This document shows, one piece after another, positions 49,715 through 62,292 of a DNA stretch of 64,000 nt. The DNA comes from Phoronis australis (Eukaryota > Phoronida > Phoronidae), in NCBI GenBank assembly GCA_002633005.1, contig NMRA01000200.1:344527-408526 (forward strand), in the 5' to 3' direction. The first letter of the stretch is position 1; each line of letters opens with the position of its first letter. The position numbers and the translations under genes were made by a program. Under the pieces are notes generated by a model that worked only from the letters and a program-made list of their open reading frames with translations, was not told the DNA's origin and did not search any database.

Positions 49715-50694
49715 CATTCAAAACAACACCAGTCAATATTTTTTATTTTTCAAGGTACTCATTTAGTTGAATGGAAAGGTTTTTTTAATCTTTAGCTGAC
49801 ATCATGGCTGATTGTTTATGGCAGAGAATTTAGTGAATAGTTAACAATTCTGTATTATTTCAACTGCTGAGTTTGTTCATTAAAGTGGTTAACATTTCTC
49901 AAAAGGATGCTATATTGGTGATGTTTTTTTTTCAATTTCATCATTTAGCATAAGAAGCCTACAAATGTTGACATAACTCCTGATTTCTGGGGATTGAGTG
50001 GCCACTGTGGAGCTTACAAAATCTGAAGGCTCTATTCAAGTTGTAAAAAATAGTTTTGAATGTAGGTTTACAATGCTCAAGGTCAAGAATTATGTGGTTA
50101 ATGTTTCTCGTCAATTTTTGCTAAATTTAGATGAACACAAAAACAAGGTGTCAAATCTTTTGAATCTTGAATATTCAAATTTAGTGCATTTTAAGAGGAT
50201 TTTATTGCCATGAATATTCATCTTAGAGGGTAAGCATTTGTCTGGGTAGGACTATGAGATTTAGAATTAGTTTCTGATAGTACATCTTAAGCATTTATGG
50301 TAATTAGGTTGTTTATGCATAAATAAATAGTGGCAGTGAAATAATATTAGGACAATTCCATTTGTGATGGTCATACAGTCAGAGATCATTTTGATCAATT
50401 GTGAAAAGTTGTTTCTACCTAGAAAAGTAATTAATGCACTGCTGAGTCATCACTAATTCTGTCCCTGGTCTACAACATCCCCCCTTGTTTCTGGCTGTTT
50501 CAATCTCTCTGAAGCTCAGGAGAAAAAATAATATTCATCCATAAAAAAATGTGAGACCAGTGCTATTAATTTTCTATATGAATATGTAAAATCTGATGAT
50601 GTTAATTATCTGCTATGGAATCATTTCAAACTCATTACACAAATCACTGTAAACAACTGTGACAGAAGACTGTGCAGGTGTGACAAAAATGTGG

Positions 50695-50700
50695 AATAAA
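50695..50700 (+). other. Candidate CTU1 poly(A) signal
   Basis: AATAAA in the context gtggAATAAAgtag, about 1 kb after the CTU1 stop. Another candidate is at about 50330 (cataAATAAAtag). Neither can be preferred without transcripts. Confidence 0.3.
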
Positions 50701-51842
50701 GTAGATCGCTGATTGTTACCACTGAAAAGCATCGACTTTTTCAACTCAAAATGGGACGGGGGGAGGGTGGGTTTGGAGTTTGGAGTAGGGATACCACCTC
50801 GATCCTGTCTAAACAGCAACATCACATTAAAATTTCAGGGCTCTTATTATTTTAAACTGCAGAGCATATCAGGAGGTTTTGTGTATAAATACTGTTTGCT
50901 TCTGGTATTTCCAAAAACTAAGAACATCATTCCTTACAATATGGCACAGCAACACAGGAACAATAGATGCGATCATTAAAATGTGTTGTTTTATTTATAT
51001 TTATTTAGAATGTGGTTTAACTGTGTAATTTTAACAAATTGAATTATAGTTTGAATACCGAGAGCACACTGAAAAACTTTTCGTCAAGTACTTTTCTATT
51101 GAGAAAGTCTATTGCATTTAGTTTATAAAAGTGCATACTTCTTGACTTAATTTTATATTGGTCTCAGTAATAGACTTAATAGTTCATCATTTTAGATTCT
51201 TAAGTAGAAGGCATATTTTATCTTCTGCAAGTCTGCAATGAAAGTAAAAAAATAAGAAGACATTTTTATTCAGTGCTGAAATTTTATTTCACATGATTTC
51301 TGACTTAATTCGATTTGGATTGAAAAATATGACATACCTATTAGCTTTTTAGCACTTTTTGTGGTTGACAGCAGCACCATTAGATATCAGGAGATTGCTT
51401 TTGACCCTGAGAGGTTGACAATATGCAACAGGTCAAATGATATTTTTGGATAGTTAAGGCTTCATGTGATTGGACAAAATTGATTATGCAGTGACATTCC
51501 TATAGGGTGCTTGTTAATTACAAGAATTAGCAACACATAAAAATTGGAGTGTTATTTTAGGTTCAGCTGACACCCAGAAAAAATGAAACTTGTTAGAAAT
51601 TGAAACATGGGTCCTAAAACTGGGGAGCTTGCGTTTCAGATGCGACCAGAAATTAAAATAGTTTTACTTTTTTGTCTTTAGGTTGACGTGGTCACTGAGT
51701 TGCTCATTTCGCATTGCACTGTAGAAGTATTTGAGGTGGCACTAACGGCATTCATGTCAATGCATTTTTCTGTCGTACTTGGAGAGTTCTTCTCGCCACC
51801 TTAATCCGCCTGTCCTATTCAATGTCTAAGGAAGACGGTAGC

Positions 51843-54800
51843 TCAGTCACTGGTCGTAACATCTCTGTGAGTTAGCTGAACTGCACCATATGTCACTGGG
51901 TCCTTGAGTTGTGGCCACTCTACTGTGGTGTCTGCACTCAGTAGCTCAGTATGGTTGTCATTGTCAGAGGACAACTGAAGGAAATCCTGGCAAAGCTGTT
52001 GAGCCTTCCTCTCTTTGCTGTGTTTTATGCCATACAGGAAATATATCAGCAAACCTAAAACAAGAGCGATGTTAGCCAGTGGTCACGTGTGTATGTGCTT
52101 ATTTCGTAGAACATCATTGGGAAATAATAGGCCTCTAAATGGACACTGTCTATCTAGATGTTTTTAGACTTCTTAAATGATATGGCAAGACTCATTTATA
52201 AAAATATAGTAGAAAGTCCACAAGGTATGATATTTCTGTTCTTGTCAACCCTTATAGATTCAAGGGATGAAGAGCCCTGTTAAAGGATCAGTTCGCTGCA
52301 GTTTAGCAGTCCGTGTGAATTTTTTAAAACAAACGGTTTGGGGTTTAAAAACTTTGCGGGTACCAGGGTCATCTGATCTCGAACTGTTACCAAACGAACC
52401 GGCAATTCAAGTTATTGACAATGCGTTCAGGCACCATTACCGGCTTGAATTCGCGATGGTTTCGATGTTCTTGTAACGGAAATAGAATCCTATCACTGGC
52501 GGTGTTGCTATGGAGAACCGTGACAGCTACTCAAAGCAAATAGGATTAATGCTCAGTGAAATAGACCACGCAACGTTGTGAAGTTACGTCATCGCGAAAT
52601 GCAGCATTAACTTTTAACGGGCAAGTCTCATTCGCGACTGTCACACGAACCAGGTATGGTTTAAATGTTCAATTGTGAGATTGACCAGGTAACTGGGCTC
52701 AGAGTGAAATGTAGCTTCAATTTAAGGGGCACGTCGTGCATTGAAAAGTTTTTTTTTGCTTCTGATTTTCCTGCACATGTACATCTGGCTCAAGTGAACG
52801 ACATATGACAGAATAAAACATAAAATATGGAAGTGAATCGAAGCTTTGGGTCATTAGTGTCTCTTTGTTGACTGGTAATGTTGACCGATGAAACAATGAC
52901 GAAAACGGTAGCCATGATGATCGCATATCTAATTGTTGCTGCCGTCTTCACTATTAATTTCTAACTTTTCTGTTTATGCATTTCGGTGTACATAGCTTTA
53001 AACGAAGACAGTACAGGGAAAGTTGAATTTGTGAATTATTTGTTTGATGAGATATTCTACAGTAAGTCTTTGGTTTTAGTTTGAAGTTTGCCTTTTGATT
53101 GTCGGTCTTCCGATGCAGCAACGTGTCTCCCTTAATTTAGCAATGAGATAACTCGATTCGAAAGTGTTACGTGCGAGACACCGGCAATTCGAATCCAATT
53201 CAAATTGGTCTTTGAACATTTTAGTAGGAGAAAATCCTCCTCTGTTGGGTAGGTGAACTTGCCAAATTACACTGGGCCCGGTCTCCAATCTTTTTACTCG
53301 AAATGGAACTCGAAATTAGGTTTGGCATTTTCTACGCTACTTTTGGGCGAACTCAAGATAAGTGTCTATTATTCTATGCTCGACTACACAATAACTTACG
53401 TAAATAATTTATTGCCCTTAGTTCACTTTGTAAACCCAATATTAGAGCAATAAGTTCGAGTTTGAACTCGAAAGTTCGAGTTTTTACTCGAGTTTGTATC
53501 ACGAATATAAGGGTCTTCAAGGGCAAACTTGAACTAGAAACCCCTATGCATAAACTATAATGTATTCGAGCACAGGCTGATAACCAATTATCTTAAGTTC
53601 GCACAAAAGAAGCAGAGAAATTGCCAAAAATAATTTCGAGTTCGTTTCGAGTACAAAGATTAGAGACCGGGCCCTGAACTCAAGTCTCAAACTCTAAATA
53701 TGTTATTAAGATTGCGAATTCTGCAGTGGTGGGTCTCACCTGTTTGAAACCCCTAATTTTTTCTTTACGTGTTTGGAGCGTTTTGTCGGAGTGCAAAACT
53801 TACATCCAAGAATTAATGACCGGAAACGACTTCTCTTATGTTACCGCCTCAAGAACCTTACCTATTGCCATCCAGACGGCGAGTCGTAAGTAATTGACTG
53901 TTGTCAGATTAGTCGCCAAGAATGTCATGAGAAGAATACTTAGAGATGGTAGGAAGGGAACGAACGGAACCTGCAAAAAGATGAAATAAGTTTTAAACAA
54001 ACAACTGGCATCAAGTTTGGGGGAAACGAAACTCATATTTCCGTACCCAGTTTAGGCGGCTGAGGTGAATAAAAAATTGCCAAGTCGTCGACAAGACCAA
54101 TATGACATATGACATGTATTTTAAGATTAAACCAAGATTGTGCCTGGTTTTGAATTTTTAGGATTATGGGGCTTCCGAAGAGTGCCGAATCAGTTTTCAC
54201 CTTTGAATAACGGGTGTCAAATTCTTAGAATTCTGGACCCGCCATGAACCCGTCCACATCTGGACCCGCTATAAACCCGTCCACATCTAGACCCGCTATA
54301 AACCCGTCCACATCTGGACCCGCTATAAACCCGTCCTCATCTGGACCCGCTATAAACCCGTCCACATCTGGACCCGCTGTAAACCCGTCCACATCTGGAC
54401 CCGCTATAAACCCGTCCACATCTGGACCCGCTATAAACCCGTCCACCATCATAAATAACAAAGTGTTGATTTAGACCACTTCCCTTTGTCAAACTGGACA
54501 CGTTTGTTATTGCTCGAGACCAGGCTCTGTGAGTCAGCTTTTCACGGCGCATCAGTTTATGCAGCGACTGAGGTCTCAGTGAGGAATACCCACTGAAAGT
54601 TGTTTGCAAGCACAGAAATCTCTTCGTTTTAATAAGGAACAGGATGAAGCCAATTTTAAAGCGTGAGGTGGTCTGAATAAAAAGTTCACTTCTCGCACAA
54701 AATTTTTGTTCTTAAAAGGAATCGGAAACTAGCTACTGTTCGTTGTTTTCTGAAACTGGGCATATTCTTGTGAACCTGTTATTAAACTGAAAGGTTTTGG

Positions 54801-56438
54801 TCGCATTTTTTACACAGTTCATCAATCGAGTTTGGGTAATGTTTTTAAATTTCGAAGTGTAATGCAATGTTTATAGTATACCTTAAATGGGACGTGATCG
54901 ATCTCTTTACATTCGTGAAGGTACATTGTCACGACAGACATTATGATTGCTGAGAAGATGAGAATGAGTAACAGCCACGCCCACCAGTCGCCTTCCTCTA
55001 AGTGACTGACACCGTATCTTATCAGAACCCAAAAGCCAATGCTAAGTGTCAATAAAGAGAAAACGGCTGCTGTGACAGCCATTCCCGGTTGACAAGTCCG
55101 AAGTAGAGGTACATTCGCGTATCTCTTCTTGAGATGACCAGCTTGTTGGTTTTCTTTGTCTTTGTCCTCTGCTTGGACTAGGTTGTGCTTTTGTGAATAC
55201 CGATGAAGAATAATGCTGATGGCAACGATAGTGTAGGACATTAACACTCCTAACGACAAGAGTTCCGTTAAAAATTCTGAATTGAAAAACATTGCAATAA
55301 CTGCTGCGAAGACGGTGCACACTGCAACTGCTACTTCGGGCACTTGTCTCTTCCGGCTGACTCTTGCAAACGTCTCAAAAAAGAGACCATCTGAGGCCAT
55401 TGAATAAATAATTCTTGGTAAAGTATAGGTGGTCACTAATAGACTGGCACTTGTACTGATCAAAGACGAAGCTGCAACCACGTAACTCGCCCACGTGATT
55501 CCATTTTCTTTAAATGCTGATGAAAACGCGCTGTTTTCGTGTATTTCATTGAACGGAACCAAAAAAGCTAATACCATAGACATAATAAGGTATATTGTAG
55601 TTGATGCTGCGGTCGCAGAAAATATTGCAAAAGGAACTGATTTGGCTGGCTTTATGGCCTCTTCCGCTGCAATTGTTATAGCATCTAATCCATTGTATGC
55701 GTAGAAACAAGTAGCGGCACCTGCAAGAACACCTCTTACTCCAAAAGGGAACATCCCCTCAGTATTTTCTTCTACAAAATTACTAGAATTGGCGAAGTAG
55801 AAGCCCAAAACTGCGGTGAAGGCTGTTAAGCACAAATTAACAGTCGTTAGGATGCACATTGACAATACTGTGGGTGTTGCGCCGGCGAACACCAGCATTC
55901 CCGCGAATAATACGACTGTGAAGGCCAAGATATCCGGGCTATCGGACATAACAGTATCAGGATGGAGCACTGCTAAATATTGTTTTTCCCAGTTCGAAAT
56001 CGTATTATTAACGATATTATCAAAACTGGCACTCAAAGTTATCGCAATGGCGGACATGCTCAGCAAGTATTCCAAGATAATGTTCCAGCCGGCAATAAAC
56101 GCGAAGATTTCGCCCGCCACTACGTACGCGTATGTGTAGGCCGATCCTGCCTTAGGTATCTGAGCCGCGAACTCGGCGAAACAAGCAGCGGATAAAAGCG
56201 CAATAAATCCTGCCACAAGAAAACTCAGGAATGTCCCTGGTCCGGCAACGTACTTTGTAACATTACCAATTATCACAAAGTTTGCCATGCCGAGTGTTGC
56301 GCCGATCCCTAGTAAAGTCAATTGTGACGTTGTGAGGCATCGCCGTAGCGGTGTAATGAGCTGACTGTCATCATCAAGGTTCTTCAGTCGACATATACTT
56401 GCCAAAGAACAGCATTGGTTCTTTTTTGCACAAGGCAT
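51843..56438 (-). CDS. SLC7A4: Cationic amino acid transporter-like protein, SLC7A4 type (3 coding exons, 625 aa)
   Basis: Coding exons in transcript order: 56438-54882 (519 codons), 53970-53862 and 52054-51843, all GT-AG and in phase, 625 aa (human SLC7A4 is 635). The start codon follows an acceptor (tttcag|ATG) directly, so at least one upstream non-coding exon exists. It is a multi-pass APC-superfamily membrane protein with 14 expected TM helices. Family landmarks are LRRCLTTSQLTLLGIG at the N-terminus, PKAGSAYTYAYV, GWNIILEYLLS, FGVRGVLAGAATCFYAYNGLD, the LPRIIYSMASDGLFFETFARV block, and C-terminal VPFVPFLPSLSILL with WMAIGLLIYFLYGIKHS. The N-terminus and the DGLFF block resemble SLC7A4 more than CAT1-3. 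TM1, normally LGAGVY in active CATs, here reads LGMANF (49-54), so transport activity is uncertain; human SLC7A4 itself lacks proven transport. Confidence 0.92.
53274..53674. mobile_element. MITE with gggcccggtctc termini (401 bp)
   Basis: The left terminus gggcccggtctccaatcttt at 53274 is inverted at the right end, finishing gagaccgggccc at 53674, and similarity continues for about 55 bp into each arm (actcgaaa, gaactcgaaatta). The centre also contains palindromic gttcgagttt and actcgaa words. It lies in the second intron of the SLC7A4-like gene. No target duplication is obvious. Confidence 0.75.
54236..54450. repeat. 27-bp minisatellite, about 8 copies
   Basis: The unit ggacccgctataaacccgtc plus cacatct is near-perfect. 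It is in the first intron of the SLC7A4-like gene. Open frames (DGFIAGPDV on -, NPSTSGPAI on +) reflect the 27-bp period, not coding. Confidence 0.9.
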
Positions 56439-56515
56439 CTGAAAAATAAACAGGGTTGCATCTCATCACGTGAGAACATACTACAGTAGGTTTGCTTTTT
56501 GGATTAGGTTCCTTT

Positions 56516-56755
56516 GAAGAAAACTGTTTCAGTGGTTCGGGCACTATTTACCTGCTTTTATCCTGAAGCATAACCCTTGACTTGTCAAGCGGCACACTCA
56601 ACACTGTTAAGTTTTATGCCCTAAGATTTCCAGAATAACGTTACTGGGCAAAAGCAGGTAAATAGTGCCGAACGCTGAAACAGTCTACTAACTCCACAGT
56701 TTTCTTCAGTTATAGCATAAAAACTCAACAGTGTTGATTGTGGTCGCTTGACAGA
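56516..56755. repeat. Interleaved inverted repeats just upstream of the SLC7A4-like coding exon
   Basis: Arm A 56524-56559 pairs with 56650-56683 (34 nt, two indels, one mismatch). Arm B, about 56583-56619, pairs with about 56715-56755. A third short pair is 56516-56528 with 56698-56710. The order A-B-A'-B' cannot form both stems simply. It may be two overlapping foldback insertions. Confidence 0.65.
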
Positions 56756-56999
56756 AGAAGGTGTAAGAACGACATTTGTGAACAACTCGAAGTGCTGAAT
56801 ATTCGTTGTTGTTCAGCCGGTTGACGTTTACGGTTCAACGACACCCCGTCGAGTAGTTAATTTTGTATTTTGCCAAACAAAAAGAAAACTTGCATTATGT
56901 AGTTTTGCTTCAGTTGGTTGACCAGTTGGTAGGCCTTTTTTCATACACTTAGTAACAACAGTGGCACCATGCGTCGCGCCACAAGTTGACACTGTTAAT

Positions 57000-57200
57000 G
57001 ACGTCAATGCCAAACGTCAAATTTGTGACAGGTTTCGTCAAAGCGTCCTCTAGCTCGTTGAGTTAGAATTATTAGTTAGTTGACCCACCTTCTACAGTTT
57101 GCGTGCTGACGACTAAAGCCGCAAGTCAAATTTCTGGCAGGTTTCGTGAAGCGTCTACCTATAGTTAAATTGTCCCACCTGTTACATTTTACGTCCTGGC
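57000..57200. repeat. Degenerate short tandem duplication (about 110 bp)
   Basis: Words such as 'gtcaaatttctggcaggttt', 'cgtgaagcgtc' and 'cccacctnntacantttncgt' recur about 110 bp apart. The copies are poorly conserved. From 57.2 to 58.3 kb I see no feature beyond weak echoes of the same words. Confidence 0.4.
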
Positions 57201-58429
57201 AGCCGACTAAATGATAAAATAGGTGTGGATCAATAACCGTTTTGTTCATTTCATTAACATTAATGAACCCTGATGTGCGTTTTATGCTGGCGTGCGTTCC
57301 GTAGACGCTTAGCGTAGACGTAGGCATTTATTGCAAGCGAAGCACGGTGATTACAACAAACTTCCTTAGCCCATTTTCACGAAAGGCGTCTCTATAGTCG
57401 GCTGGCGGCAATGACAATAATAAAACACGCTAGTACTGGCTTACGTAGTAAATGTCCTTAGCCCGATTCTTACGAAACTCTATCAAGATCTTTAGTTTTG
57501 TTGCCTTGTTAGCCAGGATGTCGAGTGCTACGCCGGCAACGGGTATTCCAGAGACATTTTATTCGCGGATGAGCTAGTCAACCCACCTGGCTAAAAGCTA
57601 CTACGGGGATTGCCATTTGTCCAAAAATCACCAGGATTAAAATACATGGAAATTCCATGCACACAGTCTTTCTAACATCTGAAGCATTGAAAACCGATGA
57701 GAATCTGGTTGTTGTACTCGCAGAACAATTTTGTTTAATATTCGGGTTTGAGTTTTATGGTAGATTGCTCTTATTATATAATATCACAACCAGAACTCCT
57801 CAATTCTGAAAAAGTGCATCAGGTTTATATTGCGCAGCGTTATACTTCAGGATAGATCTTTACTGGCGGGATAATTAAACAGTATTGGCGTGAGAACCGT
57901 AGTCGTTAGGTCATTAGCATAGCATGGTCATTAAATTGCACTCGCGGTGAAAAATCTTCGCTTATGGAAAACAATGAATTCAGTCCCACAATTCAACTTT
58001 TCTAGGATAGGTTAGCAAGCTCAGTAGGAATGCTGAACCACTTGAGAAAACCTCGCTTTAAACTCATGCGATTTTGCTCGTTCTTGCGAGACCTTGGTTT
58101 TCTCAAATGCCAAAACTAGAGTACGAGATCTAGAACAGCATGTCCTGCAGCAACTTGTCTAGCGTCCACACTACACACCCTGCACAAATATGGCGCAAAA
58201 ATGATTAGATACCTCTATATGTGTAACTGGGGAAGCGCACGGTTGGTAATTACTTCCGCCTTGTCTGCGAGCTTGCGTCCACACTAGCTATTACTTGCGC
58301 TGCTGTACCGTAGACCAACATACCCCTACCTCGATAAGGTGGGGTAGGTTGTCACACATGAGCCAAGTTGCCCTAATGCAAATAATATCCACACTAGTGC
58401 TAACCCATCAGTCAAGTTGTGCAGTTCGG

Positions 58430-58800
58430 AAGCCGGATTGACGTAAGGGACAAACAGTACACCCCCGCCGGTCGACACCTCCTCGAGCGCCCCGCTCGGT
58501 CGACAAAGGCTCCTTGGTGCACCCCCGGTCGGTAGCTCAGTGTGTGATCTGTCCCCTTCCCGGTTAACAGTTGCCTGGCGCTCTTCCCCACCCCTCTCCC
58601 GTCGACACTTGTTTGTACCCCCTGTCGACAATTACCTAAAATTGACGCACTCCCATCTCACCGGCTTCCACCTGTTTGGTGCCGCGAGCGCCCATCTGGG
58701 ACCCTTTCGTACACCCCCTTCTACTGGCGCGGTAGCAGCTACCCTTCCCAGCCTGACCCCACTTGCTATGCCACTGATCCTGTGTGCCGGCGTCTAGGCA
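58430..58800. promoter_or_regulatory. GC-rich, CpG-containing island (possible upstream promoter region)
   Basis: This stretch is clearly richer in G+C and CpG than its surroundings and contains four gtcgac sites within about 160 bp. It lies 2 kb upstream of the first coding exon of the SLC7A4-like gene on the - strand, a plausible place for its non-coding first exon and promoter. No core promoter motif was identified. It could instead be a repeat of different base composition. Confidence 0.25.
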
Positions 58801-59127
58801 ACACGTAGGCCCTCGGCTGGCTGGCTAGGGCCTACAATACTTCCCATCGCCTTCTGTACTAATTCTGACCCGTGTATTTTAAACGGGCGGCAGGCGAAAT
58901 CCGGCTGAGAGGTTTTGGGTTTGGCATGGTATAAACGGCTTTGCGAATACAATCGTTCACACGGCGCGTAGATAATAATCAGTCAGTTTTATTGTGCCTA
59001 GCCCCACAACGCAAAACAACTGGTATAGCCTCCAGCGCCAAGACCAAAAATCGTTCGTAACTATAAGACGGTCGGTTACCAATAAAAGTGAATAGCGATT
59101 GCACTTAACGAAACAAAAACGGTTGCA

Positions 59128-59175
59128 ATGATAAAGTAATATAATGTAATATAATATAATATAATATATTATAAT
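59128..59175. repeat. AT microsatellite (taata-type)
   Basis: A simple tandem run of taatataa and atataatat type units. The flanks at 58.8-60.8 kb carry only short ORFs (up to 128 codons) without recognisable domains. Confidence 0.8.
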
Positions 59176-60859
59176 AAAATTACTACCAAACCTTGTGACA
59201 ACTCGTTCCAGGAGTAACTTGTAGGGGAACTCGTAGTGGCACTTTGGTCTACGGGACCATCTCTAGAAGCTTCCCAGCAGAAGGTCATAAATCAGTTAAC
59301 TTCGTCATTACAGGTAGACTTTAATGTTATTTTTCGTGTGATCGGCACGTGGTTTGCACGAACCAGTACTCGTGAAAAATTGGCTAAAGGGAGGAGAAAT
59401 GTTTTATTTGAAAAATCATTATACGTCATGCTCTTATTCTATATTTGTACAAAAATGAAGTTAAACACGACGTACACAAATGTCATATTGATCCCCGAGC
59501 GTGTGGGGAGCCCGGGAGGGGGTACAACTAAACATTCTGACATGTATGGAGGTTTGGGCATTAGAGTGAAAGATTGATTTCCAGGGATTGATTTCCAAAT
59601 CTAGTGGACCATGCACCACGCAGCTTCGGCTAGCGGCCCATTGGCTGTGGCTGTTTGCCTGAAAAGACTCTAGAATACCGAAATGACTACACCGAGGTGG
59701 CCTCGCTTCGGTAGGAGTAGTTTGGTGACATTTCTTTTGAGCGAAATGGAGAAACAATTCAGGTTTTTGTTTTGCCGGTCGGTCCAACCTTGGGGCTACA
59801 TGGGTATGTCCGAAATTCACCCAGTTCTTTTTTATGTCAGCTATCATACCTGTTCACGGTGTTGTTTCAGACCAGTATGGCATCCATCGCTCATAGGAGA
59901 CTTTTGGCTCCAGTCATAAAGAGAGACCTACCTGTGTTGTCAACATTTTTAGCAAATGTGCAACATGACATACTGTCTTCGTTCAGTGGAATGCAACATT
60001 CTTACACAATGATTGAACGAAATGTGTCTCCCTCAGAATGTAAATCATAAATTTTGGAGCCCAAACGAAATTAAATTTAATGGTCTTCAACACCTCGACC
60101 ATCGTATAGTGTTGACTTCCATAATCTTGGGCTGCAGAGCAGATAGGCACGCATGTAACTGAGACCCAATAACAGAACACCGGGAAAACCGATGTAGGTG
60201 CGAACAGTTTATATGTCCAAGTATCACCGTGTGTTTTAGGACAACTAGTAGTACGCCTAATTCAGATGAGTCGGGGAGATCCAAGAACCAGCCATGATGA
60301 TCCAGTGGCGGATCCTCAATTCTATGGAGTTACTCCTTCGTCAAGGCCCCACTTCGGCTATGAGCACAAATATGAAAACCGCCAACGGCAATCCTATTTA
60401 GGGAATATTGCCACCGTAGTCCATTACAAACTGTCCGGCACCGCCATTGCGTTATTATAAAACCACTAGTGTTCATTATGATGATAAAAACAACGACATA
60501 AATCGGCCCTACTGCACCCCTAGATCTGCCCAAAATAGGGCATGCTCGATGTCCAGTTGTCTTACTGTTCTTCAGATGAGGTAGCGGTATTCTCCCGGGA
60601 ATATACTCTCAGGGGCTGCATATTTGGACAAAATTAACTCAATAATTTTGCAGTTCATGAATCATGTTTATAAACCTCTGAGGAACTTGGCGCTAAGGTG
60701 ATGATGATATTCTTCATTATCAAGTGACGAATCACGAGACATCGGGTCCTTGAATATGCAATAGCATTCCACATTAGTTTTGGTTCGTTTAGATGATGAA
60801 GACTACTGAAAATATAAACTGTCGCATAATATTCCTTACCTTGCCAGGATTTTGTGCTC

Positions 60860-61276
60860 GGTTGCATGAAACAGTCCCAAATAAGGACTCAACCAAGTTC
60901 CCTAAATCTACTGCGTATTTGTGGATTTGTGAAAACACCGATTGTCCTTCCTTATGCTGTTTTAGTTTCATTACTAAGTCATCTTTTGGCTTTGATACAA
61001 ATCGAGAGTGAACTCGACGTTGAATTCTCAATATTATCGAAAATAAATAGGGATCTTTTCATGCAACGCCCCTAATTTAGGGACTAAGTCCCTATTTATT
61101 TTCATTGAATTCAGGGCTTAGTTTTTAGTTATGCTCTTAGAAAATATCAATTAGTTAAACAGGAGCTCATAATAAAGCTAAACTGACATTAAAAAGTTTA
61201 CATCTGTCAGTAAGGCAAATAGACAAAATAGGCAAAAGATTTAGGGAACTTAAATGAGTCCCTGTTTCATGTAACA
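60860..61276. mobile_element. MITE with gttgcatgaaacag-type termini (about 417 bp)
   Basis: The left end ggttgcatgaaacagtccc and the right end (ccctgtttcatgtaacac) are inverted, and 'agttccctaaatc' repeats inversely further in (about 60895 and 61237). An internal piece (about 61051-61090) with 'catgcaacg' and 'gggactaagtccc' suggests an additional internal copy of the terminus. There is no coding capacity. Confidence 0.65.
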
Positions 61277-61411
61277 CGACACTGTTTCCCTTACCAGTAG
61301 GAACCTGATCTGTGATCAGCGATTGAAGAGTTGAGTGAGGTTAGCCAACCCAAAACTGTGAATTCGAAAATGTCGGATGTAGGCCTACGCATTGTCTTGG
61401 CCAGCCTGCTA

Positions 61412-62292
61412 GCTTTGGTACAAAGCTGTAAACTAAATATACAGCTTTGCGCCGATGTGGGTAAAAAGTGGTAAGATAAAATCTGACACAAAATTAGTGT
61501 CATTAAAAACTAACGTCTTCCTTGAGTAAACTAAATTATTTAACAGTGTTGGAAAAATGGCGTTCTACCGTTATTCTGCTGCTAAGGTTGTGGAGCGATC
61601 TTCTGATTCCCAGATTTTGCATGCACCCCGTCCTGTCTTTAGCTCTACATGCTGATACAGGTTTCACGGCGAGTTGACGAGTAGAACTACCCTAGCTGTG
61701 TGCAATTTCGGGGTCTATGGAAGAAAAACACACATTGGTACCTAGTTGTATATTGACGATAGTCTTCATACAGCTATCTGGCTGGCTACATTTTCTTGCG
61801 TCATTCTCGACCTTTTGTAACAACGAAAAGTATGTTGTCGTTTTGAAAACAGTACGCTCGTGTCACGCGCATGCACCATTTCCTAAATTTTTGCGACAAC
61901 TTCGCAGCAGCTAAATTTGTTCTGAAATTCGGTTTTTCGATATCGAAATTCTAAAAACTTATAATGAAGTAAATCAGTTCCAAGAATTTGTTGTGACGTG
62001 TACGCAACCACGTGGAAGAACAACAGTCGATTGAAGAATCGGCGACTTAAGAAACTGACCAATTGGTGACGCAATATTTCATGGCGCCGAAAGCCGACGC
62101 AGAAGACCACTCTGCAACTTTAGCAGCAGAATTACGCTAGAACGCCATTTTTTCCAACACCGTTAAATAATTTAGTTTACTCAAGCAAGGGTAGTTAATG
62201 ACACTAATTTTGTGTCAGATTTTATCTTACCACTTTTTTACACCCACATCGGCGCAAAGCTGTATACTAAGTATGCAGCTTTGTACCAAGGC
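61412..62292. mobile_element. Long-TIR (foldback-like) element with palindromic ends
   Basis: The left arm 61412-61592 and right arm about 62118-62292 are inverse copies at roughly 90% identity. Each outer end carries the near-palindrome agctgtatactaaatatacagct or a variant. The interior includes the block shared with 23.65-24.05 kb. The right flank to about 62430 is also shared with 25.6-25.75 kb, so the true element may be larger. No ORF of note. Confidence 0.7.

Noticed and set aside
54225-54609. Proline/serine-rich and GPDVDGF-repeat ORFs
   Set aside because: Frames of a 27-bp minisatellite inside an intron.
59236-59919. ORFs of 113 and 128 codons on opposite strands
   Set aside because: No recognisable domain, no splice or codon signature, and both strands are open at once, so chance is likely.
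60303-60450. Third cagtggcggatc element
   Set aside because: Only a left-end match is visible; no convincing right terminus or 5-bp duplication was found.
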